From: Siminovitchia acidinfaciens | Lineage (GTDB): Bacteria; Bacillota; Bacilli; Bacillales; Bacillaceae_C | DNA: 64,000 nucleotides | Assembly (NCBI RefSeq): GCF_003605385.1 | Contig: NZ_QYTV02000008.1 | Location: forward strand, 1 to 64,000 | Direction: 5' to 3' | In this document: in pieces, positions 52,588 to 61,701 of the stretch | How the letters are laid out: every line of letters begins with the position of its first letter | Position numbering within the stretch: position 1 is the stretch's first letter | The notes under the pieces: model-generated | What the model was told of the DNA's origin: nothing | Databases searched by the model: none | What the model saw: the letters and a program-made list of their open reading frames with translations, nothing else | Made by a program: the position numbers and the translations under genes

Positions 52588-54255
52588 ATGTTCAGGAGAA
52601 AGCTCAAGCATACCCAGAGATACCAGGAAATCATCAATACATTTTTAAAAAATGGCCTTAGTCATTTTCTATTTCGAATGGGCGTGATTGACCGCTCAAA
52701 AAAGACGGAGAATTCAGATGTTGATTTGAATTTGAAAGATATTGGGGTAAGACTCCGCGCAACTTTGCAAGATTTGGGGCCCACTTTTATCAAACTCGGC
52801 CAGATTGCTAGTTCTCGCCGTGATCTGATTCCGGAAGAGGTCGCATCTGAGCTGGAAAAACTTCAGGACGATGTTGTGCCCTTTTCGTATGAGGAAGTTC
52901 ATGACATTATCGAGCTGGAGCTTGGTGGTTCGGTTGATAATCTTTTTCAGACGTTTAACCAAACGCCCCTTGCGACTGCTTCCATTGGACAAGTGCATAC
53001 TGCGCAGCTTTTCACCGGTGAAGAAGTTGCTGTAAAAGTTCAGCGCCCGGATATCCAGTCGGTTATTGAAACAGACTTGGAAATCTTGCATGACCTTGCA
53101 AGAGGAATTGAAAAGAGGATGCAGTGGGCTAGAAGGTATCGGATTCGTGAAATGATAGAGGAGTTTTCTACTTCTTTAAGAAATGAACTTGACTATGAAC
53201 TGGAAGGACGCAATGGAGAAAGGATTGCCCAGCAATTTGTAAAAGTACCATCGATCCATATACCAAAAATCTTTTGGGACTTTTCATCCAAGAAAGTTTT
53301 AACGATGGAAATGATCAAAGGAATCAAAGTGACCCATGTGGGAGAGCTTGATGAAAAAGGTTATGACCGTAAGTTGATTGCGGAACGGCTGGCAGACTCG
53401 ATGTTCTGCCAGGTGTTGGATTACGGATTTTTTCATGGTGATCCGCACCCGGGCAACATTTACATATTACCGAATAATGTGGTGGCTTATTTGGACTTCG
53501 GTATGGTGGGTCAGTTAAGGGAAGATTTGAAATATCATTTTGCCTCTCTTTTACTCAACCTGCAGCAAGGCAGCTCCAAAGGAATGATCAAGACTTTTAC
53601 CGCAATGGATCTGCTCGACGAGAATACAGACGTGGCAGAATTGAAGTACGATTTGGATGGTTTGATCACCAAGTATTATGACACTTCCTTAAAAGAGATC
53701 AGCATGGGAGCGGCGCTCACCGATGTGTTTACGATCGCCTATCAGCATCGTGTAAGAATACCGACTGAGATTGCTATCCTTGGAAAGGCGATCCTGACAA
53801 TGGAGGAAATCCTTAAGAAGCTGGACCCGGAGTTCAGCGTAATGAAGGCGGTCGAGCCCTTCGGAGAAAAGTTGTTTAAACACAGGTATAATCCTAAAAA
53901 TATTATAAGAAGATCTTTCGATGAGCTGGTTGAAAATATTGAAATTGTCAGGGATTTGCCAAAGGATCTTAAAGAAATCGCAACAACAGTAAAAAGAGGC
54001 AGATTGCGTTTTGATATCAATGTAAAAGAGCTGCAGACTTTTTTGCAAAGGCTGGATAAAATAAGCAATCGACTTTCCTTCAGCATCATTCTTCTTTCTT
54101 TCAGCATTTTGATGGTCGGCTTGATCATAGGGACTGCTATTGCTGACAAACAAGCATTGTTATTCAGGCTCCCTGTCATTGAAATAGGCTCAATTATTGC
54201 CACACTTATGTTTTTATTTATGATCTTTTCGATATTCAGATCAGGAAGGATGTAG
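52588..54255 (+). CDS. ABC1/AarF/UbiB family atypical kinase
   Basis: About 555 residues starting at ATG 52588 after GGAGGGG. It carries the UbiB family blocks: the N-terminal KxGQ motif (FIKLGQIASSR), an Ala-rich nucleotide loop (ATASIGQVHTAQL), VAVKVQRP with the Lys, then FFHGDPHPGNI and YLDFGMVG at the active site. Two membrane helices close the protein (residues about 497-520 and 528-550). The family is an ATPase/kinase linked to isoprenoid quinone or lipid metabolism; the Bacillus role is not settled. Confidence 0.88.
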   Translation: MFRRKLKHTQRYQEIINTFLKNGLSHFLFRMGVIDRSKKTENSDVDLNLKDIGVRLRATLQDLGPTFIKLGQIASSRRDLIPEEVASELEKLQDDVVPFSYEEVHDIIELELGGSVDNLFQTFNQTPLATASIGQVHTAQLFTGEEVAVKVQRPDIQSVIETDLEILHDLARGIEKRMQWARRYRIREMIEEFSTSLRNELDYELEGRNGERIAQQFVKVPSIHIPKIFWDFSSKKVLTMEMIKGIKVTHVGELDEKGYDRKLIAERLADSMFCQVLDYGFFHGDPHPGNIYILPNNVVAYLDFGMVGQLREDLKYHFASLLLNLQQGSSKGMIKTFTAMDLLDENTDVAELKYDLDGLITKYYDTSLKEISMGAALTDVFTIAYQHRVRIPTEIAILGKAILTMEEILKKLDPEFSVMKAVEPFGEKLFKHRYNPKNIIRRSFDELVENIEIVRDLPKDLKEIATTVKRGRLRFDINVKELQTFLQRLDKISNRLSFSIILLSFSILMVGLIIGTAIADKQALLFRLPVIEIGSIIATLMFLFMIFSIFRSGRM

Positions 54256-54284
54256 CTGGGAACGCAGGGGGTGGCAGTGATTCA

Positions 54285-54416
54285 ATGGGTGTCGTATTCG
54301 TATATTTGCTGCCTGTTGTGATGTTCAATGCCATTTGGGATAAAAATATAGGCCGTCATAAAGAAAACTATCTTTCTTTCTGGCGGCTTATCTTCGATGA
54401 AAAAATACTGCTATAA
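54285..54416 (+). CDS. Possible small membrane ORF
   Basis: A 43-codon frame (MGVVFVYLLPVVMFNAIWDK first) with GGGGGTGG about 11 bases upstream. It contains a hydrophobic N terminus and overlaps both an imperfect hairpin (CCGTCATAAAGAAA/TTTCTTTCTGGCGG) and the -10 element of the next gene, so it may not be real. Confidence 0.3.
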   Translation: MGVVFVYLLPVVMFNAIWDKNIGRHKENYLSFWRLIFDEKILL

Positions 54417-54417
54417 T
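54409..54417 (+). promoter_or_regulatory. Extended -10 promoter of the Fe-ADH operon
   Basis: TGCTATAAT (TGN plus perfect TATAAT) lies 38 bases before the start; no good -35. This points to vegetative rather than sigma-54 transcription of this operon. Confidence 0.5.
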
Positions 54418-54454
54418 AGAATAAAAGATTTCCGGGAAGGAGTCCTCCCAATTT

Positions 54455-55603
54455 ATGAAGATCAATAAATTTGTCATGCCGGAGCTTATCTTTGGAAGCG
54501 GTTCCATTGGTCAGGTAGGTGAGTGCTGCGCCAGGCTTGGCGCAAGGAAAGTTTTTATTGTCACGGATCCGGGAGTCCAGGCTTCCGACTGGTTTGAGCA
54601 GGTGGTTGATAGTTGCAAAGACGCCAGGCTTCCCTATGCTATTTTCTCAGGTATAACGACGAATCCCAAGGATTACGAGGTGGACAAGGGCGTACAAATT
54701 TATTTGGAGGAGGAGTGTGATGCAATCGTCGGGGTTGGCGGGGGCAGTGCCATCGATGTGGCAAAAGCGGTCGCCATCCTGGCTACGAATGGTGGAACCA
54801 TTCAGGAGTATGAAGGCGTTGATAAAATCAAATTTCCGCTTCCTCCGCAAGTGATGGTGGCCACAACTGCCGGATCAGGCTCAGAGGTTTCTCAATTTTC
54901 AATTATCACTGATTCAAAGAAGAAGAAAAAGCTGACAATCATTTCGAAATCTCTTGTCCCTGACATTGCAATAGTCGATCCGCAAACATTGATAACAAAG
55001 AGCCCTCTTTTGACAGCAACGACAGGATTGGATGTATTGACACATGCCATCGAATCATTTGTTAGTATTGCTGCAACGCCGTTAACAGATGTCCAGGCAA
55101 AAAGTGCAATTATGTTAGTTGCGCAAAATTTACGCCCGTCAGTCGCTTCCAAAATGAATAAAGAAGCAAAAGAGAAGATGGCCATGGCTAGCGTACAGGC
55201 GGGCCTCGCGTTCTCGAATGCTATTCTTGGAGCAGTACATGCTATGAGTCATGCGATTGGCGGACGGTTCCTTCTGCCGCACGGGGATGTGAATGCCATT
55301 TTACTTCCATACGTTATGGAATTTAATTACCTGGCCTGTCCAGAAAAGTTTTTTCAGATTGCAGAGTTGTTTGGTGAAGAGACCAGCAGCAGATCAATGA
55401 TGGACGCAGGACAGAGGGCGATTGAATACGTCAAAAAGCTATCGGTGGATATTGGTGCACCCCAGCGGTTATCCGAAATGGGGCTGTCGGAATCTCATGC
55501 ACCCATCATCGGTCAGGTGGCCATCGAAGATGCCTGCATGATTACAAATCCTCGTGATATTACAGCTACAGATGTAGAACGGTTATTTAAACTCGCGTTA
55601 TAG
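54455..55603 (+). CDS. Iron-containing alcohol dehydrogenase
   Basis: A 382-residue group III alcohol dehydrogenase after GGGAAGGAG. NAD-binding GVGGGSAIDVAKAVAI (residues 91-106), ATTAGSGSEVSQFSIITD, and the metal-binding His residues in LDVLTHAIESFVS and HAMSHAIGGRFLLPHGDVNA. It interconverts alcohols and aldehydes or ketones. It lies 12 bases before a histidine kinase gene, so enzyme, sensor and activator are one operon. Confidence 0.88.
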   Translation: MKINKFVMPELIFGSGSIGQVGECCARLGARKVFIVTDPGVQASDWFEQVVDSCKDARLPYAIFSGITTNPKDYEVDKGVQIYLEEECDAIVGVGGGSAIDVAKAVAILATNGGTIQEYEGVDKIKFPLPPQVMVATTAGSGSEVSQFSIITDSKKKKKLTIISKSLVPDIAIVDPQTLITKSPLLTATTGLDVLTHAIESFVSIAATPLTDVQAKSAIMLVAQNLRPSVASKMNKEAKEKMAMASVQAGLAFSNAILGAVHAMSHAIGGRFLLPHGDVNAILLPYVMEFNYLACPEKFFQIAELFGEETSSRSMMDAGQRAIEYVKKLSVDIGAPQRLSEMGLSESHAPIIGQVAIEDACMITNPRDITATDVERLFKLAL

Positions 55604-55615
55604 GAGGCACATCTT

Positions 55616-57283
55616 ATGTCAGACAGGCAACAGATGATTGAACGGCTTGTTGGAGTAACGTCATCGAAAATCAATTATTATACCGAGCTTAAAAAATCAA
55701 TTGATGAAATGAAAAAGAAAAATACACAGCTCGAAATCATTAATGAAGTGATGAAAAGCTTTAATATCGATATGTCGATGGATGACATGCTGAAAAACAT
55801 ATTGGAAAAACTGCAGCAGATTTTTCCTTTTAAAAGATTAAGTCTGTCCATTTTGCAAAACGGGGTACTTACCTTGGCAAATGTGTATCCACAAGACTTT
55901 TCACATATTCAAATCGGAGATGAGATTCCAAAGGAAAGGTCTCTTTATTGGGAAGTGGCGGAGTCAGGCCTCTTCAGTGTATGTACGCCGGGTACGGATG
56001 AATGGGAAAAATACACTGAAAGCCTGCGTTTTGAAAAACTAAGATTGCAACAGCTGCTTGTTTTCCCTCTTTATGGAAAAGGGCGTATTATCGGTGTATT
56101 AAGTATTGGAAGTGGTCGGCGAAAGGAATACGGAGTGGAAGACCTCGCTTTTTTACAGCAGCTTTCAGACCAATTAGCTGTTTGCATCGAAAATGTGCGT
56201 TTGTATAACGAGGTGTTGAATAGTAAGAAGGAGTGGGAACAGACATTTTTAGCGGTCTCAGATCCCATCATGTTAGTTGATTTGAACGGAAACATTTTAA
56301 GATGCAATGGGTCGGCCATGTCTTTTTTTAAAATAAACAGGATGGAAGACTTGCATATGACATTGGACGAATTGTTTTACGGACAACAGGCCGTGGGAGA
56401 AAGTCCATTTATGGAAACGCTGCAGACGAAAGAAATGGCATATCGCGAAATCACACTATTTGACCAGACTATTTGTGATGTCCATACATATCCGATTATG
56501 AATGAAAATGAAGAGATGTATGGAGTTATTGCGTATGTCAAAGACGTGACTGAAAAGCGTCACATTGAAGCTCGGATGATGCAATCCGGCAAGTTGGCCG
56601 CGCTTGGTGAAATGGCAGCAGGGGTTGCCCATGAACTAAATAATCCTTTGACGGCAATTCTTGGAAACACTCAGCTGTTAATGAGAAAAATGAATAATAG
56701 TGAGCCTCCCTATGAATTGCTGAAAGACATCTTTAAATGCAGCAAGCGTTGCCAGGATATCATTCGAAACTTGCTTACTTTCTCCCGACAGGATGAATAC
56801 CTGTTCCAGACGTGCTTGATCAATGAGGCGGTCAAGCAAGTGCTGAGTCTTGTCGGGTATCAAATTCGTCAAAACCATATTGCATTGGAGGTTGACCTGG
56901 ATCCAGACGTACCCCTTGTTGACGGGAGTATCCAGCAATTGGAGCAGATTATCATCAATTTACTTTTGAACGCAAAGGATGCATTGGAAGAAGCTCAGAG
57001 GAAAGATAAAGAAATCATCATTCGCACAGAGAGCGCGTTGGATATGGTTACCCTTTCGGTCATCGATAATGGAACGGGGATAGATTCAGAAGAAATGAAT
57101 GATATATTCCACCCTTTTTACACAACGAAAGAAGCGGTGAAAGGTACAGGACTTGGCCTTTCCGTCAGTTTGGGGATAGCGGTGGCCCACCGCGGAACGA
57201 TTGATGTAAAAAGCGAGCCGGGCAAGGGGAGTATTTTTACTCTCCGTTTGCCGGTGAAAAAGGCGGTTGAGATGGGTGACTAA
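55616..57283 (+). CDS. Soluble GAF-PAS sensor histidine kinase
   Basis: A 555-residue cytoplasmic kinase without membrane helices, after AGGAGG. A short coiled coil (residues 20-45) leads into a GAF domain (about 45-205), a PAS domain (about 205-320), then the phosphoacceptor helix AAGVAHELNNPLTAILGNTQ (His near 340), N box INLLLNAKDALEEA, and G boxes VIDNGTGIDSEE and GTGLGLSVSLGIA. This NtrB/AtoS-like C terminus pairs with NtrC-family activators. The signal is likely an intracellular small molecule. The stop overlaps the activator gene by 8 bases. Confidence 0.88.
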   Translation: MSDRQQMIERLVGVTSSKINYYTELKKSIDEMKKKNTQLEIINEVMKSFNIDMSMDDMLKNILEKLQQIFPFKRLSLSILQNGVLTLANVYPQDFSHIQIGDEIPKERSLYWEVAESGLFSVCTPGTDEWEKYTESLRFEKLRLQQLLVFPLYGKGRIIGVLSIGSGRRKEYGVEDLAFLQQLSDQLAVCIENVRLYNEVLNSKKEWEQTFLAVSDPIMLVDLNGNILRCNGSAMSFFKINRMEDLHMTLDELFYGQQAVGESPFMETLQTKEMAYREITLFDQTICDVHTYPIMNENEEMYGVIAYVKDVTEKRHIEARMMQSGKLAALGEMAAGVAHELNNPLTAILGNTQLLMRKMNNSEPPYELLKDIFKCSKRCQDIIRNLLTFSRQDEYLFQTCLINEAVKQVLSLVGYQIRQNHIALEVDLDPDVPLVDGSIQQLEQIIINLLLNAKDALEEAQRKDKEIIIRTESALDMVTLSVIDNGTGIDSEEMNDIFHPFYTTKEAVKGTGLGLSVSLGIAVAHRGTIDVKSEPGKGSIFTLRLPVKKAVEMGD

Positions 57284-58715
57284 CATATTGATTGTTGATG
57301 ATGACCGTGAAGTCGGCAATTTCTTAAATTATTTTTTAAAGGAAAAAGGATTAAATGTATACATGGCATACAGTGGGAAAGACTTCTGTGAATTGTTTGA
57401 AAAGCAGTCCTATCAGCTGGCATTAATAGATGTGAAGCTTCCCGATACGAGCGGACTGGATATCTTAAAGAATATTACAGAAAAAATGCCTGCCTGCAAA
57501 ACTATCGTCATGACTGGTTATAGCACGGTAAAAGTCGCCGTTGATGCGATTAAGCTCGGAGCAAATGATTTTATCGAAAAGCCTTTTGATGATTTGGATG
57601 CATTGGAAATGACAATCGACCAGCTCCTGGCAAACAAGGTGACAACGGCTGAAAGTGATATTCAAGAACTGGCAAGAACGAGCGGCATTATTACAGGAAA
57701 GAGCGATACGATGAATCGTCTGCTTGCCCTGGCTTATAAAATTGCCCCGAAAAATATCAATGTCCTTATTGAGGGAGAAACAGGCACGGGCAAGGAGCTT
57801 TTTGCCAACTTCCTTCACTATGCGAGCCAGCGGAATGGACAGCCTTTTATCGGAATCAACTGCGGCGCTTTATCTGAATCGCTGCTGGAGAGCGAATTAT
57901 TCGGCCACGAGAAGGGAGCTTTTACAGGTGCATCAAAGGAAAGAAGAGGTGTATTTGAACTAGCAGGAAAAGGGACCTTGTTTTTGGATGAAGTTGGAGA
58001 GGCTTCCATGTCCACGCAGGTGAAGCTGCTGAGGGTTTTAGAAACAGGTGAGTTTATGCGGGTTGGAGGTGAAACTGTACAAAAGACAAATACCAGGATT
58101 GTTGCAGCGACTCATGTCGACCTTACTGAAGCAGTAAAAAATAGAGCGTTTCGGGAGGACTTGTTGTATCGGCTGGATGTCGTAAAGCTTGTCATACCCC
58201 CTCTACGTGAAAGGCGGGAAGATATCCCGCTGATTGCAAACCACTTGTTGAATAAGGCTGAAGAAAAAATCCAATTGAGCGAAGAGGCAGCGGAACTTAT
58301 GCAACAATATGACTGGCCGGGAAATGTTAGGGAGCTCTCGAATGTAATTAAAAGGACGTTAACAATCATGGATGAAGGAAGCAGTATGATTTCACCTAGA
58401 CATCTACCAGTAAACATTCGAACTGGAAAATTACTGCTGATTGAAAAAGCAAAGCCAACAGAAGCGACTTTTGAAGAATATTTAAAAAAGTGGACAGATG
58501 ACATGCTTGATGTCTGGAGAGCAGAAGAGAAAGTGGAAATGGAGATGATTCTTAATAAAGTAAAAGATCTTGAGCGGGAGATAGGGCGTGCTTTTGTTTT
58601 GAAAGTCTTGAAGGAAACGATTGGAGATCGGCAGGATGCGGCCAAGCGTTTAAATATTAGTATGCGGAAGTTAAGGTATTTATTGAATGAAAAAGGGCAG
58701 CCGTCCGTGAAATGA
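57276..58715 (+). CDS. Sigma-54 dependent response regulator (NtrC family)
   Basis: About 479 residues from GTG 57276, inside the kinase gene end. Receiver domain (ILIVDDDRE, phospho-Asp in ALIDVKLPDTSG, MTGYSTV, EKPFDD), then an AAA+ domain with Walker A GETGTGKELFANFLHY, the sigma-54 contact loop KGAFTGAS, Walker B LFLDEVGE and PGNVRELSNV, then a Fis-type HTH (RQDAAKRLNISMRKLRYLL). A 55-residue linker before the HTH is longer than usual. It activates -24/-12 promoters; the only one seen here is that of the Zn-ADH gene 1.4 kb away. Confidence 0.92.
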   Translation: MTNILIVDDDREVGNFLNYFLKEKGLNVYMAYSGKDFCELFEKQSYQLALIDVKLPDTSGLDILKNITEKMPACKTIVMTGYSTVKVAVDAIKLGANDFIEKPFDDLDALEMTIDQLLANKVTTAESDIQELARTSGIITGKSDTMNRLLALAYKIAPKNINVLIEGETGTGKELFANFLHYASQRNGQPFIGINCGALSESLLESELFGHEKGAFTGASKERRGVFELAGKGTLFLDEVGEASMSTQVKLLRVLETGEFMRVGGETVQKTNTRIVAATHVDLTEAVKNRAFREDLLYRLDVVKLVIPPLRERREDIPLIANHLLNKAEEKIQLSEEAAELMQQYDWPGNVRELSNVIKRTLTIMDEGSSMISPRHLPVNIRTGKLLLIEKAKPTEATFEEYLKKWTDDMLDVWRAEEKVEMEMILNKVKDLEREIGRAFVLKVLKETIGDRQDAAKRLNISMRKLRYLLNEKGQPSVK

Positions 58716-58732
58716 ACGGCTGCCCTTTTTTT
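58695..58732 (+). terminator. Terminator of the Fe-ADH/two-component operon
   Basis: GGGCAGCCGT/ACGGCTGCCC 10-bp stem spanning the stop codon, followed by seven T. Confidence 0.92.
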
Positions 58733-58780
58733 AAAAGTAAAGCGCAACTTGTTATAGAATTTTTTTAAAAAAGAATCTTT

Positions 58781-58892
58781 TCTTTGTCCAGCGAAGCATA
58801 GGGTGTGCTAGTTCAGGCGAAGTCGCGGGAGTCGCCGACCTACTTCCAGTTCGTCTGGCTTGTCGCCTTAGTCTGCGCACCTTGCGCTTTTT
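58781..58892. repeat. GC-rich intergenic repeat, copy 3
   Basis: Contains GTGCTAGTTCAGGCGAAGTCGC, like the first half of copy 2, and ends CACCTTGCGCTTTT like the other copies. The stretch 58733-59083 otherwise holds a weak hairpin GGGGAGTACACC...GTACTCCC near 58908-58935 and no gene. Confidence 0.6.
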
Positions 58893-59083
58893 ACTACTGC
58901 TCTAGTAAGGGGAGTACACCTTGGACTGTACTCCCGAGTCATCGGTTGGAAGCGGATGACCAGAGTTTTCCTCGGTAAAAATTAATTTTTTAACATTCCT
59001 GACCCGTTCAGGGGACTGAATTTCATGATAACTGCTCTTTAGCTTGGTTTTGTGGCAAAAATTGAACATGTCCTATAGGTACA

Positions 59084-60094
59084 TTAAAACGTCAACACAA
59101 CACGTCCGTTGATCTGGCCTTTTTCCATCCTGTCAAATACTTGGTTAATGTCATCCAGCTCTGCAGTGGAAACGATGGCCTTTACTTTTCCATCCGCGGC
59201 AAACTGGAGCGCCTCCTGCATGTCTTTTCTTGTGCCCACAATCGAGCCTTTAACTGTTACGCCATTTAATACCGTATTGAAAATTGGAACAGGAATATCA
59301 TCATTTGGCAGTCCGACAAGAACTACTGAGCCTCCGCGTTTGACAGAATGGTATGCCTGCTCAAATGCGGCTTTGTTCACCGCGACGCTAATGGCAGCTT
59401 GTACACCGCCTACTTGATCCTTAATGGCCTGTGCCGGGTCAGATGTTTTTCCATTTATAGCCAAATCAGCACCTAAGTCTTTGGCAAGTTGAAGCTTGTC
59501 GTCGTTGATATCCACGGCCACTGCATTGAAGCCCATCGCTTTCGCATATTGAAGCGCAATATGACCGAGCCCGCCGATACCGTAAATGGCCACCCAATCA
59601 CCTGCTTTCGCGCCAGAGACCTTTAATGCTTTATATGTTGTTACTCCTGCACATAAAATCGGTGCAATTTCCACGGGATCGACGCCATCTGGAATCCTTG
59701 CGACGTAATCGGCCGGTGCTACGCAATATTCGGCAAAAGCCCCGTCGGCCGAGTATCCGCCGTTTAATTGATTTGGGCAGAGCGTTTCATTTCCAGACAG
59801 ACAGTATTCGCATTCACCGCATGCTGAGAAAAGCCACGGAACTCCGACACGGTCACCTTTCTTCAAAGTCGTTACTCCATCACCGGCCTGCTCAACAATC
59901 CCCACGCCTTCATGGCCCGGAATAACAGGAAGCTTCGGCTTGATGGGCCAGTCTCCGTGTGCTGCATGTAGATCCGTGTGGCAAACCCCGCACGCTTCCA
60001 TTTTGATCAAAACCTCACCAAGCTTTGGCTGAGGAATTTCCACCTCCTTAATTTCCAATTTTTCTTGGAATTCATTGACGACTGCTGCTCTCAT
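59084..60094 (-). CDS. adhP: Zinc-dependent alcohol dehydrogenase
   Basis: A 336-residue medium-chain dehydrogenase after AGGAGG. Catalytic zinc site [11 protein letters not shown] and GHEGVGIVE, the structural zinc site [15 protein letters not shown], and the Rossmann motif [15 protein letters not shown]. It matches the AdhP/ADH-T ethanol dehydrogenases of Bacillus and Geobacillus. It is read from a near-perfect sigma-54 promoter, while a sigma-54 activator is encoded just downstream on the other strand. Confidence 0.93.
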   Translation of the reverse strand: MRAAVVNEFQEKLEIKEVEIPQPKLGEVLIKMEACGVCHTDLHAAHGDWPIKPKLPVIPGHEGVGIVEQAGDGVTTLKKGDRVGVPWLFSACGECEYCLSGNETLCPNQLNGGYSADGAFAEYCVAPADYVARIPDGVDPVEIAPILCAGVTTYKALKVSGAKAGDWVAIYGIGGLGHIALQYAKAMGFNAVAVDINDDKLQLAKDLGADLAINGKTSDPAQAIKDQVGGVQAAISVAVNKAAFEQAYHSVKRGGSVVLVGLPNDDIPVPIFNTVLNGVTVKGSIVGTRKDMQEALQFAADGKVKAIVSTAELDDINQVFDRMEKGQINGRVVLTF

Positions 60095-60141
60095 TACTGA
60101 CTCCTCCTTGAATATGATGGGCTTGCTTGAATACTTAATAT

Positions 60142-60158
60142 TGCAAAAACAGTGCCAA
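60142..60158 (-). promoter_or_regulatory. Sigma-54 (SigL) -24/-12 promoter of adhP
   Basis: On the minus strand TTGGCAC-TGTTT-TTGCA matches the consensus TTGGCAC-N5-TTGCW exactly, with 10 bases between GG and GC. It lies 48 bases before the adhP start. An 8-bp dyad AACTTCAT-ATCCC-ATGAAGTT (60157-60177) overlaps its upstream edge. Confidence 0.88.
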
Positions 60159-60218
60159 CTTCATATCCCATGAAGTTCAACGAGAGAGCGCAATTACCGC
60201 CGTTTTTTCGTTTGATTT

Positions 60219-60255
60219 TGCCGATATTTCGGCTCGTTTGGCCAAAATATCGGCA
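60219..60255 (-). promoter_or_regulatory. Probable activator site (UAS) of adhP
   Basis: Perfect 11-bp arms TGCCGATATTT and AAATATCGGCA separated by 15 bases, centred about 82 bases upstream of the -24 element, a typical place for NtrC-family activator binding. There is no T run, so it does not look like a terminator of the gene ending at 60266. Confidence 0.55.
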
Positions 60256-60265
60256 TGCAGTTGCA

Positions 60266-61012
60266 TTATGATTTTGCTCTTTCTTTAAAAAGCAGACCAA
60301 GAATCATTATGATAAAGAGAAGAATAAAAGACGCCATACTTACAACGAGAATTGTTTCATCTGTCAAATTCGAAAAACGGAAAAGCAAATCGGGTATAAA
60401 CAAAATGGCGGGAATCCAAATGGACAGCCATGATTTACTCCAGACGGCAAGCAGGATAAAAATACTTGAACAAGCGCTGACAATGATCCAATTTACCGTA
60501 GTGCTTCCTATATAAAAAGGTTCAACAAAAAGTCCGCTTCCCAATAATAGAAGGATAAAAAGGCCTGTTACACTTGCGCTGGCAATCACTCCAATGAGGA
60601 AGAAGTTTTTTGTTGAAAATTGCTTTTTCCCAGCCTGCTGCAAAAAGAAAACGTAGATAGTTAGAACAATGATAGTGATAATGGGAAATCCTATCACTTG
60701 TACGGTGTTAAGTGCGAATTCATCTCTGAGGGCAGGACCCATGAGGAAGTATGCCATAACCCCTGCAAAAAATATCGGCAGATTTTTAGCAAGGCTTTTA
60801 TAATCCGTGTCCATTTCGTTTTTTAAGGAGTTCATATAGTGCTCAGGGCTGCAGTCTATGATTTCTTCAATGTTTTTTCCTTGTTTCTCCGATTCAATTA
60901 AGTGAAGTTTCAACTCCTCTGTTAACTCGTTTACTTCTTTTTCTTTTTTTCCTGAAGTCATAAGGTAAAGCCGCAGATTTTCGATAAATGTTTCACTTTT
61001 AGCGGACAACAA
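60266..61012 (-). CDS. Membrane protein with N-terminal HAAS-like domain
   Basis: A 248-residue protein with a charged helical N terminus (FIENLRLYLMTSGKKEKEVN, then EELKLHLIESEKQGKNIEEI) of the HAAS/DUF1700-like type, and six membrane helices after residue 75. Such proteins are regularly encoded beside PadR regulators. It is the last gene of a PadR operon; role unknown. Confidence 0.7.
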   Translation of the reverse strand: MLSAKSETFIENLRLYLMTSGKKEKEVNELTEELKLHLIESEKQGKNIEEIIDCSPEHYMNSLKNEMDTDYKSLAKNLPIFFAGVMAYFLMGPALRDEFALNTVQVIGFPIITIIVLTIYVFFLQQAGKKQFSTKNFFLIGVIASASVTGLFILLLLGSGLFVEPFYIGSTTVNWIIVSACSSIFILLAVWSKSWLSIWIPAILFIPDLLFRFSNLTDETILVVSMASFILLFIIMILGLLFKERAKS

Positions 61013-61030
61013 TGTCTTCTCCCCCTTATA

Positions 61031-61696
61031 TCAATCTTTCTTTTCCACATAAATAATAAGCCAGAGGATTGTTCCTGCTAATAATGATACCCACCAGGGA
61101 AAGTCGATAGATGGACCAATCTCGGGAGTGAGTTTTGCTGTAAGTAATACGGCACCCATCCCGGCTGCACCAACCAATCCGGCTTTTAGCATGTTCCCCT
61201 TATCGTTGCGGTTTTCTTTAAATAAGCTGTTATTTACGAGTTTTAAAATATACCAGGTTGTAAGAACTACGAAACATGCGATCATTAAGGAAACGAGTGC
61301 AGTGACAAAGAGGTTGATCCCTGCGTTAACCTCTGTAAAATAGGACAGAACCAAAATCAGGATACCTCGGATCATTAAAACCCAGCTGACAATATTGCCA
61401 ACAATAGCTGCGACAAACGGTATAACAGTACGTTTTTTCTCATGAGGCAGCTGCTCGATAATTTCATTTGCAAAAGCTTTTGGGTCATCTCCAAAAATGT
61501 CTTTGGCTGTTTTACCTTCTTCCTGGCCATCAAGCAAATGGTCAAGCATTTCCATTAATACTTCCTCGGATTGCTGTTCGGAGAGGCTCCATTGCAGCCG
61601 TATGTAGATAAGCATATCGCTGTAATAAGTCTCATTTTCAGGTGTCAGCAATTCTCTTTTACGATTGTTTTCTTCAATTAATTCTTGAGCAATCAT
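61031..61696 (-). CDS. Membrane protein, DUF1129/HAAS-like
   Basis: About 221 residues starting at ATG 61696 after AAGAAGGTG; the GTG at 61705 lies inside that site. The N-terminal 75 residues are a soluble helical domain (EEVLMEMLDHLLDGQEEGKT, then DIFGDDPKAFANEIIEQLPH), followed by five membrane helices. It resembles DUF1129 proteins paired with PadR regulators. It follows the PadR gene with 5 bases between. Confidence 0.7.
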   Translation of the reverse strand: MIAQELIEENNRKRELLTPENETYYSDMLIYIRLQWSLSEQQSEEVLMEMLDHLLDGQEEGKTAKDIFGDDPKAFANEIIEQLPHEKKRTVIPFVAAIVGNIVSWVLMIRGILILVLSYFTEVNAGINLFVTALVSLMIACFVVLTTWYILKLVNNSLFKENRNDKGNMLKAGLVGAAGMGAVLLTAKLTPEIGPSIDFPWWVSLLAGTILWLIIYVEKKD

Positions 61697-61701
61697 TTTT
61701 T

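Noticed and set aside
60219-60255. Terminator of the membrane-protein gene ending at 60266
   Set aside because: Perfect arms but no T run on the minus strand, and the position suits an activator site for the sigma-54 promoter better.
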